The notes beneath the pieces were generated by a model. That model worked only from the letters and a program-made list of their open reading frames with translations. It was not told the origin of the DNA and made no database searches. A stretch of 64,000 nt of DNA, from the NCBI RefSeq assembly GCF_004331485.1, contig NZ_SJKD01000005.1, positions 310,001 to 374,000 of the forward strand. The letters are read 5' to 3'. Below, piece by piece: positions 1 through 7,635 of this stretch; position 1 is the first letter of the stretch; each line of letters opens with the position of its first letter. The DNA comes from Kribbella capetownensis (GTDB taxonomy: Bacteria > Actinomycetota > Actinomycetes > Propionibacteriales > Kribbellaceae). The translations under genes and the position numbers were made by a program.

Positions 1-1179
1 CAGCGCTTCTTTCACCTGGACGTCGGTGACGCCGGGAGTGGCCGCGACGGCGCGGGCTGCGTCGATCGCCGTACGGAAGGTCGCACGACTGCCGACCGGG
101 AACTGACCGTCGCGCGTGCCTTCTCGGGCAGCCTTCTCGACCCGCGCCGACTCGTCGATCAGGTCGAGCAGGCCCTCGGTGACATCGAGGGTGGTCGCGA
201 CCTTGGCAACGCGGACGGCTGCGACCTTGAGGTCGACCGACCCGTCGCCGTTGTGGATGCGGAAGTCGCCGCCGTTCGAGCGGTTCGTCATCACCGCATC
301 GGGGAGCGCGAACGTGTGCGTCTTCCAGGTCTTGGTGTCGCCGTACTGGACCACCTCGGAGTTCTTGAACTTCTCCGGGATCGTCTCGCCGGGGGAGTCG
401 TAGTGCAGGCCGAACTGCCCGTTGCCGGCGTCGAAGTAGTCGACGCTGATCAGCACCAGGCTGTGGTTGTCGTACAGGTAGGTGTCGGCGACGTTCATGT
501 AGAAGAAGTTCGTGCCCGGCGACGGCGCTGAGTGGTCGGTCTGCCAGTACGCGCGGCCGTCCTGCACACCGGTGACCAGGGTCTCCGGCCGGTCGCCGGC
601 GCGCGGGCTGATGCCGGACTGGATCGGCGACGCTCCGAGCTGCACCGAGGCTCCCGCCGTACTGATCCGGAGGCTCGAGATGGTGATGTCGGCGCTGCCG
701 AACAGGCGAACGTCGGCGTCGCCGAGGCGGTCGGTGAAGCCGATGCCGGTGAGCTCGAACGTGCCGGTCCGCCACTGACCCGTGTTCGTCAGCTGGACGT
801 CGGTCGCGTCGGCCTGCGGGTTCGTGGCGGCGTCGTACTGGAGCTCGAGGGTGCCGGAGCCGCTGTCGAGATAGGTCGCCGTCACCAGGACGTCGTCGGT
901 GCCGATCTCGTCGACGTAGTCACGGTCGACGTCGAACTCCAGGTAGCCGGTGCCGGCAGCCTGGTTGGTCTGCCAGTACGTGCGGCCCTGCTCGGTGCCG
1001 GTACGCAACCCGGCAGGGTCGTCGCCGGCGGCGGGCTTCACGCCGAGCGTGGTCGGGGTCGGTCCGAGATCGGCGCCGACGCCGCTCGGATACATGGTGG
1101 CGGCCTGGGCTGCCGGTACGGCGATGACGCTGGCGAGCAGCACGGCGGGAAAGACCCACGCGAGCAGGCGTCTGGACAT
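1..1179 (-). CDS. Secreted tandem-repeat protein with FIVAR-like region (3' end outside window)
   Basis: The frame is open from an ATG at 1179 to the left edge, giving 393 residues without the C-terminus. Residues 1-27 form a signal peptide (MSRR, hydrophobic core, cleavage near PAAQA-AT). Two related segments of about 120 residues follow, each with an AGDxP...G..YWQT block and a later YxDxGxGxxxLxYD block, resembling non-catalytic carbohydrate-binding modules of actinobacterial glycosidases. After about residue 335 comes a helical region (LLDLIDESARVEKAA...) resembling FIVAR sugar-binding repeats. The protein is probably exported and binds or degrades polysaccharide; any catalytic domain would lie outside the window. 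Export is well supported, the sugar role is inference. Confidence 0.75.
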   Translation of the reverse strand, partial: MSRRLLAWVFPAVLLASVIAVPAAQAATMYPSGVGADLGPTPTTLGVKPAAGDDPAGLRTGTEQGRTYWQTNQAAGTGYLEFDVDRDYVDEIGTDDVLVTATYLDSGSGTLELQYDAATNPQADATDVQLTNTGQWRTGTFELTGIGFTDRLGDADVRLFGSADITISSLRISTAGASVQLGASPIQSGISPRAGDRPETLVTGVQDGRAYWQTDHSAPSPGTNFFYMNVADTYLYDNHSLVLISVDYFDAGNGQFGLHYDSPGETIPEKFKNSEVVQYGDTKTWKTHTFALPDAVMTNRSNGGDFRIHNGDGSVDLKVAAVRVAKVATTLDVTEGLLDLIDESARVEKAAREGTRDGQFPVGSRATFRTAIDAARAVAATPGVTDVQVKEAL

Positions 1180-1232
1180 GCTGAAACCTCCAGGTGGCGG
1201 GCCGGAGTACACGCGAGAGCAGCTGCGCGGAT

Positions 1233-1255
1233 AAGTTAAACCAAGCGTGTTACTT
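1233..1255. promoter_or_regulatory. Imperfect palindrome between divergent genes
   Basis: AAGTTAAAC and GTGTTACTT form 9-bp arms (7 of 9 positions pair) around a 5-bp spacer, in the most AT-rich patch between the secreted-protein gene and the XRE regulator gene. It fits an operator or promoter core for one or both divergent genes. It also covers a possible upstream GTG (1247) of the regulator, which argues for the later start. Function is inferred from position and symmetry only. Confidence 0.3.
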
Positions 1256-1309
1256 ATTCAAGAGCCCAGCATCCGGCTCCGGAAAGGGGCTTCCGGTAGC
1301 GTTGCCCGG

Positions 1310-2182
1310 GTGGGGACGGATCAGCGTGGAGGCGCGGCGCGCAGCCGCCGGCAGACCGAACTCCGTGAGTACCTGCGCAGCCGTCGGGAACGGCTGACAC
1401 CATCGCAGGTCGGACTGCCCGCGGCCGGGAATCGACGTACGCCCGGTCTGCGCCGCGAGGAGGTCGCTGTCCTCGCCGGGGTCGGGGTGTCCTGGTACAC
1501 CTGGCTGGAGCAGGGTCGCGATATCAAGGTCTCCGAAGAAGTCCTCGACTCGGTCGCTCGAGTGCTGCTGCTCGACGATGTCGAACGCGCCCATCTCTAC
1601 CGCCTGGCCGGCCTGAACCCACCCCAGCGGGAGGCCGCCCCGACGGTGCCCGCCTCGCCCGAGATGCAGCGGCTGCTCGACGCCTGGTCACCACGCCCCG
1701 CCTACATCCGCGACCGGCACTGGAACTTCACCGCCGTCAACGACGTCGCCCGCCGAGTCTTCGGGTACGGCGAGACCGACCACAACTGCCTGGTCTCGTA
1801 CTTCACCAACGCCCGCTTCCGCGGACTGCACGAGCACTGGCACGAGGCCGCGCCCGACGTCGCGGCCGGCTTCCGCGCCGATGCGGCTCGCTATCCCGAC
1901 GACCCGGAGTTCGACCGGATCGCGGCCGACCTCGCCGCGGTCAGCCCGGAGTTCGCCGAACTGTGGGCGCGGCACGACGCGGCCGAGCACCTCAACGCGG
2001 TGAAGGCCGTGGCGCATCCCGAGGCAGGGCTGCTCGTGTTCGACGCGACGATGTTCCCGGTGCTCGAACATCCGGGCCATCACCTGATCCTGCACAACCC
2101 ACGTCCGGGCACCGACACCGAGGAGCGGCTCGAACGGCTGATGGCGTCGCAGCCTGGTGGTGACACACCCACCATGAACTGA
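1310..2182 (+). CDS. XRE-family regulator with MmyB-like ligand domain
   Basis: This is a DNA-binding transcription regulator of 290 residues. The N-terminal helix-turn-helix contains the family block GLRREEVAVLAGV followed by SWYTWLEQGR. The rest is the MmyB-like ligand-binding domain typical of actinobacterial XRE regulators (PRPAYIRDRHWNFTAVND). Such proteins often control an adjacent oxidoreductase, and here one lies 39 bp downstream on the same strand. The GTG at 1310 is preferred because an upstream in-frame GTG at 1247 falls inside the palindrome at 1233-1255 and would add 21 atypical residues. The family is clear; the target is inferred. Confidence 0.85.
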   Translation: MGTDQRGGAARSRRQTELREYLRSRRERLTPSQVGLPAAGNRRTPGLRREEVAVLAGVGVSWYTWLEQGRDIKVSEEVLDSVARVLLLDDVERAHLYRLAGLNPPQREAAPTVPASPEMQRLLDAWSPRPAYIRDRHWNFTAVNDVARRVFGYGETDHNCLVSYFTNARFRGLHEHWHEAAPDVAAGFRADAARYPDDPEFDRIAADLAAVSPEFAELWARHDAAEHLNAVKAVAHPEAGLLVFDATMFPVLEHPGHHLILHNPRPGTDTEERLERLMASQPGGDTPTMN

Positions 2183-2221
2183 CACTGCCTGTTCGTCCGC
2201 CTGGCTCGCAGGATCGTTGCC

Positions 2222-3199
2222 ATGAGCGAGAACACGCAGATGACCGCAGTCACCATCCCCTCCTTCGGCCCTGCCGACGTACTGCGCCTGGCCACCGTCC
2301 CGATCCCGGTCCCGGCGGCCGGACAGGTCGCGATCGACGTCGCCTACGCGGGTGCCAACTTCGCGGAGGTCCTCTACCGGCAGGGCGTCGTGGACGTCCC
2401 GCTGCCGTTCGTGCCCGGCATCGAGGTGTCCGGCCGGATCCGGGCCCTCGGTCCCGGTGTCGAAGGGCTGTCGGTCGGGCAGCCGGTCGCGGCGCTGACG
2501 ATTGTCGACAGCGGCGGGTACGCCGAGGTCGTCACCACCGCGGCCGAGCTCGTCGTACCGCTGGATGACTACGGACTCGGCCTGGAGCTGGCGGCCGCGT
2601 TGCCCTTGAACAGTACGACGGCGTTCCTGGTGCTGGACCGGGTGGCGCGGATCGAACCGGGCGAGAGCGTTCTGGTGCACGCCGCGGCTGGTGGTGTGGG
2701 CAGTCAGCTCGGCCAGGCGGCCCGTCTGCTCGGAGCGGGCCGGATCGTCGGGACCGTCGGTCGGCCGGAGAAGATCGCGGCCGCCAAGGCGTTCGGCTAT
2801 GACGAGGTGATCGTGCGCGATGACGTGGCTGACGCGGGAGAGTTTGACGTTGTTGTCGACATGGTCGGTGGTGCGAGTCGCCGGACGAGTCTGGATCGGC
2901 TGGCGCCGATGGGCCGCTTGGTCGTGATGGGCAACGCATCCGGCGCGGACGACGTCGGGATTTCGGCCAACGAGCTGTGGTTCACCAACAAGACGGTCTC
3001 CGGCTTCAACCTTGCCGCGTTCGCCGCCGCGAACCCGGCTGCGGCCGGCGCCGGGTTGCGGCGGGCCGTCGAAGCCGCTGCCCGCGGTCAGCTCGAGGTC
3101 AGGACCGAGACCCTGGCGTTGCAGGATGCGGCTGACGTGCACCGGCGGATCGAGTCCGGCACGACCACCGGCAAACTTCTGCTTCGAGTCACCGCCTGA
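2222..3199 (+). CDS. Zinc-independent MDR oxidoreductase (quinone reductase-like)
   Basis: A 325-residue medium-chain dehydrogenase/reductase of the NADPH:quinone oxidoreductase group. The GroES-like domain occupies roughly residues 1-120. A Rossmann fold follows, with the nucleotide-binding AAAGGVGSQLGQAARLLGA motif near residues 155-175. No structural or catalytic zinc cysteines are visible, which fits the quinone-reductase branch rather than alcohol dehydrogenases. It probably reduces quinones or enones with NADPH in the cytoplasm. It follows the XRE regulator gene closely and is probably co-transcribed with it. Its 3' end overlaps the remnant of an opposing MFS gene. Confidence 0.85.
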   Translation: MSENTQMTAVTIPSFGPADVLRLATVPIPVPAAGQVAIDVAYAGANFAEVLYRQGVVDVPLPFVPGIEVSGRIRALGPGVEGLSVGQPVAALTIVDSGGYAEVVTTAAELVVPLDDYGLGLELAAALPLNSTTAFLVLDRVARIEPGESVLVHAAAGGVGSQLGQAARLLGAGRIVGTVGRPEKIAAAKAFGYDEVIVRDDVADAGEFDVVVDMVGGASRRTSLDRLAPMGRLVVMGNASGADDVGISANELWFTNKTVSGFNLAAFAAANPAAAGAGLRRAVEAAARGQLEVRTETLALQDAADVHRRIESGTTTGKLLLRVTA

Positions 3200-3470
3200 C
3201 AGCCGGCAGGAGAGCGCAGGTACGGCGGCAACAGCAGTGAACGCGATGGCCCACCAGAAGCTGGTCGCGTAGGCGGTCGCCGTCGGGTGTCCGATCAGGT
3301 TGCTCCGCAGGACCACGGCCAAGGTCGCAGCACCGAAAGCACCGCCTAGCTGCTGCATGATCCGGGTCGTGCTGCTGCCGTGCGGGATCTGCTGCGGCTC
3401 CAGATCGCGGAAGGCGCCGTACAGGGCGAAGCCGGTCAGGAAGAGCAGGGCGGTCGACGCGGCGAACGAT
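3189..3470 (-). pseudogene. Remnant of a DHA2-type MFS exporter (C-terminus only)
   Basis: Reading leftward from about 3470, the frame gives the end of a drug:H+ antiporter: FLTGFALYGAFRDL, then IPHGSSTTRIMQQLGGAFG, then helical SFWWAIAFTAVAAVPAL. Only about 90 residues of a normal protein of more than 450 remain. There is no start codon or N-terminal helix. A one-base shift near 3215 separates the frame from the expected LLPAVRR stop at 3189. The remnant abuts a TetR remnant at about 3480, so both genes look cut by a single deletion. Confidence 0.7.
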
Positions 3471-3485
3471 CGCGTGCGAAACAGG

Positions 3486-3816
3486 CCGGATCGATCCTCG
3501 AGGACATCCCCGACACCGGGAGCCTGCGTGGCGATGTGCTCGCCGTCCTGCAGCTGACATCGTCCACGGGTTGCTCGCCGAGGCTCCGGATCTGGATCCG
3601 GAGGTCTCGACCCGGATGACCGGCGTGATGGTCACGATCGTGCGGCGGGCCGCGGCGCGCGGTGAGATCCCGACGGCAGATGTTCCCGACCGGGTGCTCA
3701 CCGCGCCGACCAATCTGCTGCGGCACGGGATGCTGTTCACCCGCGAGCCGGTCGCCGAGTCGACGCTGACCTCGCTGGTCGACGACGTCTTCCTGCCGCT
3801 CGTACGAGTTACCTGA
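3486..3816 (+). pseudogene. Remnant of a TetR-family regulator (C-terminus only)
   Basis: The stretch encodes a TetR C-terminal domain: ILEDIPDTGSLRGDVLAVLQ in one frame, then HGLLAEAPDLDPEVSTRMTG and DRVLTAPTNLLRHGMLFTRE in another, with a frameshift near 3556. The DNA-binding N-terminal part is missing. TetR genes of this type are usually divergent from an MFS exporter, exactly the arrangement of the two remnants here. No working regulator can be made from it. Confidence 0.7.
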
Positions 3817-4627
3817 AAGCCTCGACGTTGCGGGCGGCCCACTCCGCGAAGGTCCCTGCTGGCCGGCCGAGCACCTTCTCGACGTCCGGGCTCACGTGCT
3901 GCTCGGCGGCGGACGGCGTACCGAGAATGTCGAGGGTGCTCTCGGCGATCTGCTCGGGCATGTAGCCGAGCATCCGGGTTCGCGCTTCAGCCCGGCTGAG
4001 CTCGACGAATCGGACCGGCTCACCCAGAGCGTCTCCGATGGCGGCGGCTTGGTCACTGGGGGAGACCGCGACAGGTCCGGTCAGGGTGTAGATAGCACCC
4101 GCGTGGCCGGGCTCGCGGAGGGCGACTGCGGCGACCTCGGCGATGTCGTCGGGGTCGACGGCAGGCAGGGCCACGTCGCCGAAGGGTGCGGAGACCGTGC
4201 GCTCGGTGCGGACCGACTCGGCCCACTGGAATGCGTTGGAGCTGAAGTTGCCCGGTCGCAGCATGGTCCACTCCAGGCCCGACTGGATGACGGCGTCTTC
4301 CAGGTACGACGGGTGGCGCTGGGTGCCGACGCCTTGCGACGACAGCAGGACGATCCGCTCGACGCCGGCCCCCCGTACGACCTGTACGACGTCTGCGAGG
4401 TTTCCCCGCGTCACGAAGTCGCCGGAGGTGAGCAGGAAGATCGCCTGCGCACCTTCGAGCGCGGGCTTCAGGCTCTCCGGCTCGGCCAGGTCGGCCTGGT
4501 GCCGGCGTATCCCCGCAGGTACGTCGGTGATGCCGCGGGCCACGGCGGTCACCTGCTCGCCGGCTTCGGTGAGTGCTCGGACTAGCGGGCGGCCGACGTT
4601 GCCGGTGGCTCCGGTGATCACGATCAT
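3809..4627 (-). CDS. NmrA-like NAD(P)-binding protein
   Basis: A 272-residue atypical short-chain dehydrogenase. The N-terminal dinucleotide-binding motif TGATGNVGRPLVRAL (residues 5-19) is intact, and LLSSQGVG and WTMLRPGNF match the NmrA/QOR2 group, which reduces quinones or senses redox state through NAD(P)H. It is divergent from an HxlR regulator with about 90 bp between starts, a common pairing in which the regulator controls the reductase. Its 3' end overlaps the tail of the TetR remnant. The family is firm, the substrate unknown. Confidence 0.85.
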   Translation of the reverse strand: MIVITGATGNVGRPLVRALTEAGEQVTAVARGITDVPAGIRRHQADLAEPESLKPALEGAQAIFLLTSGDFVTRGNLADVVQVVRGAGVERIVLLSSQGVGTQRHPSYLEDAVIQSGLEWTMLRPGNFSSNAFQWAESVRTERTVSAPFGDVALPAVDPDDIAEVAAVALREPGHAGAIYTLTGPVAVSPSDQAAAIGDALGEPVRFVELSRAEARTRMLGYMPEQIAESTLDILGTPSAAEQHVSPDVEKVLGRPAGTFAEWAARNVEAFR

Positions 4628-4678
4628 GTTCGCTCCTCGTCCGGTTGACTGACGAGGACGCTACTTGCTGTGGGATAG

Positions 4679-4688
4679 TAGGTACCTA
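4679..4688. promoter_or_regulatory. Palindrome in the NmrA/HxlR intergenic region
   Basis: TAGGTACCTA is a perfect 10-bp palindrome in the roughly 90-bp divergent region. It is flanked by AT-rich TACTT (4662-4666) and AAGTA (4694-4698). HxlR regulators bind short palindromes in such regions, so this is the best operator candidate for both genes. Binding is inferred. Confidence 0.35.
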
Positions 4689-4717
4689 GAGGAAAGTACT
4701 GGCTGGAGGGCGAGTTT

Positions 4718-5101
4718 GTGAGCGAGCACACAGCGGTGGAGCCGGTGCAGGCGTGCCCGATCGCGCCGGTGGTCGATCTGGTCTTCAGCCGGTGGACGAC
4801 GCCGATCCTGTGGACGCTGAACGAGTACGGGCGGCAGCGGTTCGTCGAACTCGAGCGGCGGATCGGGGTGATCACGCCGAAGGTCCTCACCCAGCGACTG
4901 CGTCAACTCGAACGCGACGGTCTGGTGCAACGCACGTACTACCCGGAGGTGCCGCCACGGGTCGAGTACGAGATCACCGACCTCGGCCGCAGCCTCGCCC
5001 CACTGTTCCACTCGCTGGCCGAATGGTCCCCGAACCTCGCGAAGGTCGAACAGTCCCGCGCCCACTACGACACCCACGAACCACCCCACCGCCGCCCCTG
5101 A
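4718..5101 (+). CDS. HxlR-family transcriptional regulator
   Basis: A 127-residue winged-helix protein with the HxlR layout: an N-terminal cysteine (residue 13, QACPIAP), then FSRWTTPILWTLNEYG, RFVELERRIGVITPKVLTQR and the wing (PRVEYEITDLGRSL). The single N-terminal cysteine is typical of redox- or aldehyde-responsive members. It probably autoregulates and controls the divergent NmrA-like reductase. The GTG start follows a GGAGGGCGAGTTT ribosome-binding region. Confidence 0.88.
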   Translation: MSEHTAVEPVQACPIAPVVDLVFSRWTTPILWTLNEYGRQRFVELERRIGVITPKVLTQRLRQLERDGLVQRTYYPEVPPRVEYEITDLGRSLAPLFHSLAEWSPNLAKVEQSRAHYDTHEPPHRRP

Positions 5102-5116
5102 CCCGCACCGGCTGCG

Positions 5117-5399
5117 TCAGCCGAGTTGCTGGGCCAGTCCGACGACTGGATGCCCTCGGGGCCGCGGATGTAGCAAAGTCGGTAGATGTCCTCGTACTCG
5201 TCGACGGTGAACATGATGCGATGCGTGCCCACCGTGTTGTGCGGCGGGTTGTGCGGTCTCGCACCGATGGTGTGGTCGGCCCAGGGGCCTTCGATCTGCG
5301 CTCTGCCTTACACCTCCAGGCCGAGACTTCGAAGAACGCGACCGCGGCGTCGAGGTCGTCGCAGACGATGCCGACATTGTCCATCCGCTGAACCGTCAC
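5117..5399 (-). pseudogene. VOC (glyoxalase-fold) pseudogene
   Basis: From a GTG at 5399 the gene begins as a normal VOC protein (RMDNVGIVCDDLDAAVAFFE). A frameshift follows, then an in-frame TAA after GLEV, then the frame GPWADHTIGARPHNPPHN and THRIMFTV. About 20 residues are missing between MFTVDE and YEDIYRLCYIRGPEG. A last frameshift is needed to reach VVGLAQQLG and the stop at 5117. At least three independent lesions make this a decayed gene. Confidence 0.75.
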
Positions 5400-5485
5400 G
5401 GTGATTCCCTCTCCGTCGTGCGGCCCGTTCTGGCCGCTGATGTACCAGGGACGGAGCCGGCACCGCATTCTCGACATCCGGAGGG

Positions 5486-5899
5486 TCAGGCGACGCCGAC
5501 GAGTTCTCGGGTGGGAGTGGCGGCGTGGGCCAGGAGGGTGAAGAAGTGGGTGGCGGCGTCGGGTAGCCGGAGCAGGCCGGCTTCGTGGTGCTGCCAGCCG
5601 AAGAGGAGTTCGCCGTCGAGGGTGTGCTCGTCGAGCGGTACGGCGTACCTGCTCAGGGTGACGCGGGCCGGGCCGGACTGCGGGTGGTGGTCGCCGCAAC
5701 CGCACTCGGCGGCGATCGTGATCGCGGTGAGCGCGTCGGGGGAGAAGCGGGTCAGGCGGAGCGTCGTACCGCGCGCGGTGAACCGGGCGATCGTTGCGTC
5801 AGGCAACTGAACGAGCAGCTCGACCGGGACGGCGTGGGAGCCGGGCAGCAGCCGGAGGCCGCGGGATGCGAGCAGGTCGGCGAAATCCGGGAGATTCAT
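5486..5899 (-). CDS. Conserved hypothetical protein with ECGCGDHH motif, behind a polycysteine leader
   Basis: A 137-residue protein I cannot assign to a family. It has no signal peptide or membrane helix. The central ECGCGDHHP stretch puts two cysteines next to two histidines, and a later GWQHHEAG adds two more histidines, so metal binding is possible. The ATG at 5899 is preferred over a GTG at 5941 because AGGATC lies about 8 nt upstream of it. Eighty-one bases upstream on the same strand lie a five-cysteine leader peptide and a hairpin. This suggests cysteine-dependent expression and hence a link to sulfur metabolism; both are inferences. Confidence 0.6.
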   Translation of the reverse strand: MNLPDFADLLASRGLRLLPGSHAVPVELLVQLPDATIARFTARGTTLRLTRFSPDALTAITIAAECGCGDHHPQSGPARVTLSRYAVPLDEHTLDGELLFGWQHHEAGLLRLPDAATHFFTLLAHAATPTRELVGVA

Positions 5900-5961
5900 G
5901 AGCAGAGATCCTGTGAGTGCTGGTGTCGGCGGGCGGGCCACGGAAAGGGGCAGGGCCTCGT

Positions 5962-5977
5962 GCGCCGGAGACGGCGC
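5962..5977 (-). promoter_or_regulatory. Hairpin just after the polycysteine leader ORF
   Basis: GCGCCG and CGGCGC form a perfect 6-bp stem with a 4-base loop, three bases beyond the leader stop codon and about 60 nt before the next gene. The position suits an attenuator element whose folding depends on where the ribosome stops on the leader. Confidence 0.4.
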
Positions 5978-5980
5978 GCG

Positions 5981-6025
5981 TCAGCGACAACAGCAACAAC
6001 ACAGCAGCAACATGCCGAAGATCAT
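5981..6025 (-). CDS. Polycysteine leader peptide (putative cysteine attenuator)
   Basis: The ORF reads MIFGMLLLCCCCCR and stops: 14 residues with five consecutive cysteine codons (TGT, TGT, TGC, TGT, TGT) just before the end. Polycysteine upstream ORFs are known in mycobacteria as cysteine-responsive attenuators of sulfur-related operons, where cysteine shortage stalls the ribosome. The same layout is seen here: leader ORF, adjacent hairpin, then a same-strand gene starting at 5899. An internal ATG at 6013 could also serve as start. No strong Shine-Dalgarno is visible, so leaderless translation is possible. The reading frame is direct observation; regulation is inferred. Confidence 0.6.
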   Translation of the reverse strand: MIFGMLLLCCCCCR

Positions 6026-6103
6026 GGCAGAGCGCGCACACCCTGCCAAACACCATCCGCCATCTGGGACAACAGTCCGTGATGTGTCAGGCGTTCGCCA
6101 GGA

Positions 6104-7447
6104 TCAGTCGGCCTTCTTGCCGAACATGATCTCGTCCCAGCTCGGGACGCTGGCGCGCTTGGCGTTGCGGCGGGCCGGCTTCTTCTTCGGCTCGGCCGGA
6201 GCTTCTTCCTTCGCCGCGGGCTCGACGTCGGCAGCGGCTGCGGAGGCCGCAGGCGCTGCGGGCGGCTCGGTGGTGGCCGGCTGCATGGGCGCGGTTTCCT
6301 CGACCGGAGGCGGCGTCGGCTCAGTAGGCTCCGGCGCAGAACGCTCGACCGGCGCAGTGCGACCAGCCGGGCGCTCGGCGGGGCGAGACTCGGGTGCCTG
6401 GCGCACCGGAGCTGGGGGAGTGCGATCTGGGGTAGCGCGGCGTTCGGTGAACGGGTTCTCGCGCGCGGCGGCACGCTCCTCGGGCGGAGCCATGGAGGCG
6501 GCCTCGGCCGGGAGCTGGGTCGGACGCTCGACGGCACGCACAGCCGGACGCAGGGTCGGCGGCTGCTCGACCGGTACGTCGATCAGCGTCGGCTCCTCGT
6601 CCGGGTCCGGCACCGAATGCACCCGGCGAGGACCACGCTCGGCGTCGCGCGTGGCGTGACTGTCGTGGCTTGCCTCCCGGGAAACCGGCTGGTTTCGCCG
6701 CGGCAGGCTGACGGTGTCCTCGAAGCCGGCCTCGTAGCTGTCGGCTCCATGGTCGGGCGCGATGGACAGGTCGATGTCGGCCACGGCGCTCAGCCGGCGC
6801 TCGCCCGGCTGGTGCGCGGGCTGGACCGGCGGCGGCAGCATCACCTGCGCCTGCTCACCCACCAGCCAGCGGGCCTCGTCGTCGTCCGGGACCGCGTACC
6901 GACCAGGAGCGTCGTACGCGAACATCGCGATCTTCTCTTCCTTCTGCTCCTCCGCGTCCTCGGCCGCGACGAAGTAGGAGACCCGGACCGCCCACCGGCC
7001 GTCGTCGCGCCGCCAGGCATCCCACTCGGCCGACGCCGGGTCGACCTGGCGGGTGCGGAGCCGCTCGGTGACCCAGGCACCCAGGTTGCGGGTCGGGGCG
7101 TCGGCACCGCCACGGCGACGGACAGAGGCGCGCTGCGCGAGGCTCGCGATGTGGTCCCGCTCGGCCAGGACCGGGCCGGCGAACGCCATCACGCGTTCCA
7201 TCGGCATCTGGGCGACGGCCGCGACCGCCTCGGGACTTTCGCCGGCGCGGATACGAGCCTGGATGTCTCGTGGGCGCAGCGCGCTCTCCATTTGAATCTC
7301 CAGCTGGCCGAGTCGGGCACGGTCGCCGCGCAGGGCCGCACGCAACCGGTCGTCGACCGGAACGGCGAACTCCTCACCCGTCTCTGCCAGCGCCAGGATG
7401 AGTTGCTTGCCATCCTGGCTCAGACCGACGAGCCTCGCCTCGCGCAT
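6104..7447 (-). CDS. sepH: Septation protein SepH
   Basis: A 447-residue cytoplasmic protein. The N-terminal DUF3071 domain (about residues 1-170) starts MREARLVGLSQDGKQL and contains the helix-turn-helix-like IQARIRAGESPEAVAAVA and an RTRQVDPASAEWDAWRR block. A long low-complexity Pro/Glu/Ala-rich linker follows, and the end RRASVPSWDEIMFG-type tail (here AKRASVPSWDEIMFGKKAD) is the conserved SepH C-terminus. In Streptomyces and mycobacteria SepH binds FtsZ and promotes filament assembly at division sites. It lies 188 bp downstream of pepN on the same strand, with palindromes in the gap that may hold its promoter. Confidence 0.92.
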   Translation of the reverse strand: MREARLVGLSQDGKQLILALAETGEEFAVPVDDRLRAALRGDRARLGQLEIQMESALRPRDIQARIRAGESPEAVAAVAQMPMERVMAFAGPVLAERDHIASLAQRASVRRRGGADAPTRNLGAWVTERLRTRQVDPASAEWDAWRRDDGRWAVRVSYFVAAEDAEEQKEEKIAMFAYDAPGRYAVPDDDEARWLVGEQAQVMLPPPVQPAHQPGERRLSAVADIDLSIAPDHGADSYEAGFEDTVSLPRRNQPVSREASHDSHATRDAERGPRRVHSVPDPDEEPTLIDVPVEQPPTLRPAVRAVERPTQLPAEAASMAPPEERAAARENPFTERRATPDRTPPAPVRQAPESRPAERPAGRTAPVERSAPEPTEPTPPPVEETAPMQPATTEPPAAPAASAAAADVEPAAKEEAPAEPKKKPARRNAKRASVPSWDEIMFGKKAD

Positions 7448-7570
7448 TGCCTTTGTTCTCCTGTGCGGTTCTCGACAGTCTCTCCCGTGACGTGCTGCCT
7501 GACCAAGACCGGCGCGCCGTGCCGCCCGGTCATTGTGGAGGTTCTGTCACGAAATCACATCTTGCCTGCT

Positions 7571-7622
7571 CACAAGGGTCCTTGTGATCACACCAGTCAC
7601 AGTAGTCACAACACGGTGTGAC
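7571..7622. promoter_or_regulatory. Cluster of palindromes between pepN and sepH
   Basis: Three symmetric elements lie within 52 bp: CACAAGG/CCTTGTG with a 2-bp centre (7571-7586), the perfect palindrome TGTGATCACA (7584-7593), and GTCACA/TGTGAC with a 6-bp spacer (7605-7622). GTCACA is repeated in between. The half-sites TGTGA/TCACA recall CRP-type operators. The elements may serve the sepH promoter, or end pepN transcription, whose stop is just upstream. Confidence 0.4.
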
Positions 7623-7635
7623 CGCGACTCAGAAC

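Noticed and set aside
1247..1309. Upstream GTG start for the XRE regulator
   Set aside because: It lies inside a palindrome, adds 21 atypical residues and has no ribosome-binding site.
5984..6010. CAA-type repeat seen as a microsatellite
   Set aside because: Its complement is the TGT/TGC cysteine run of a short ORF, which explains the pattern better.
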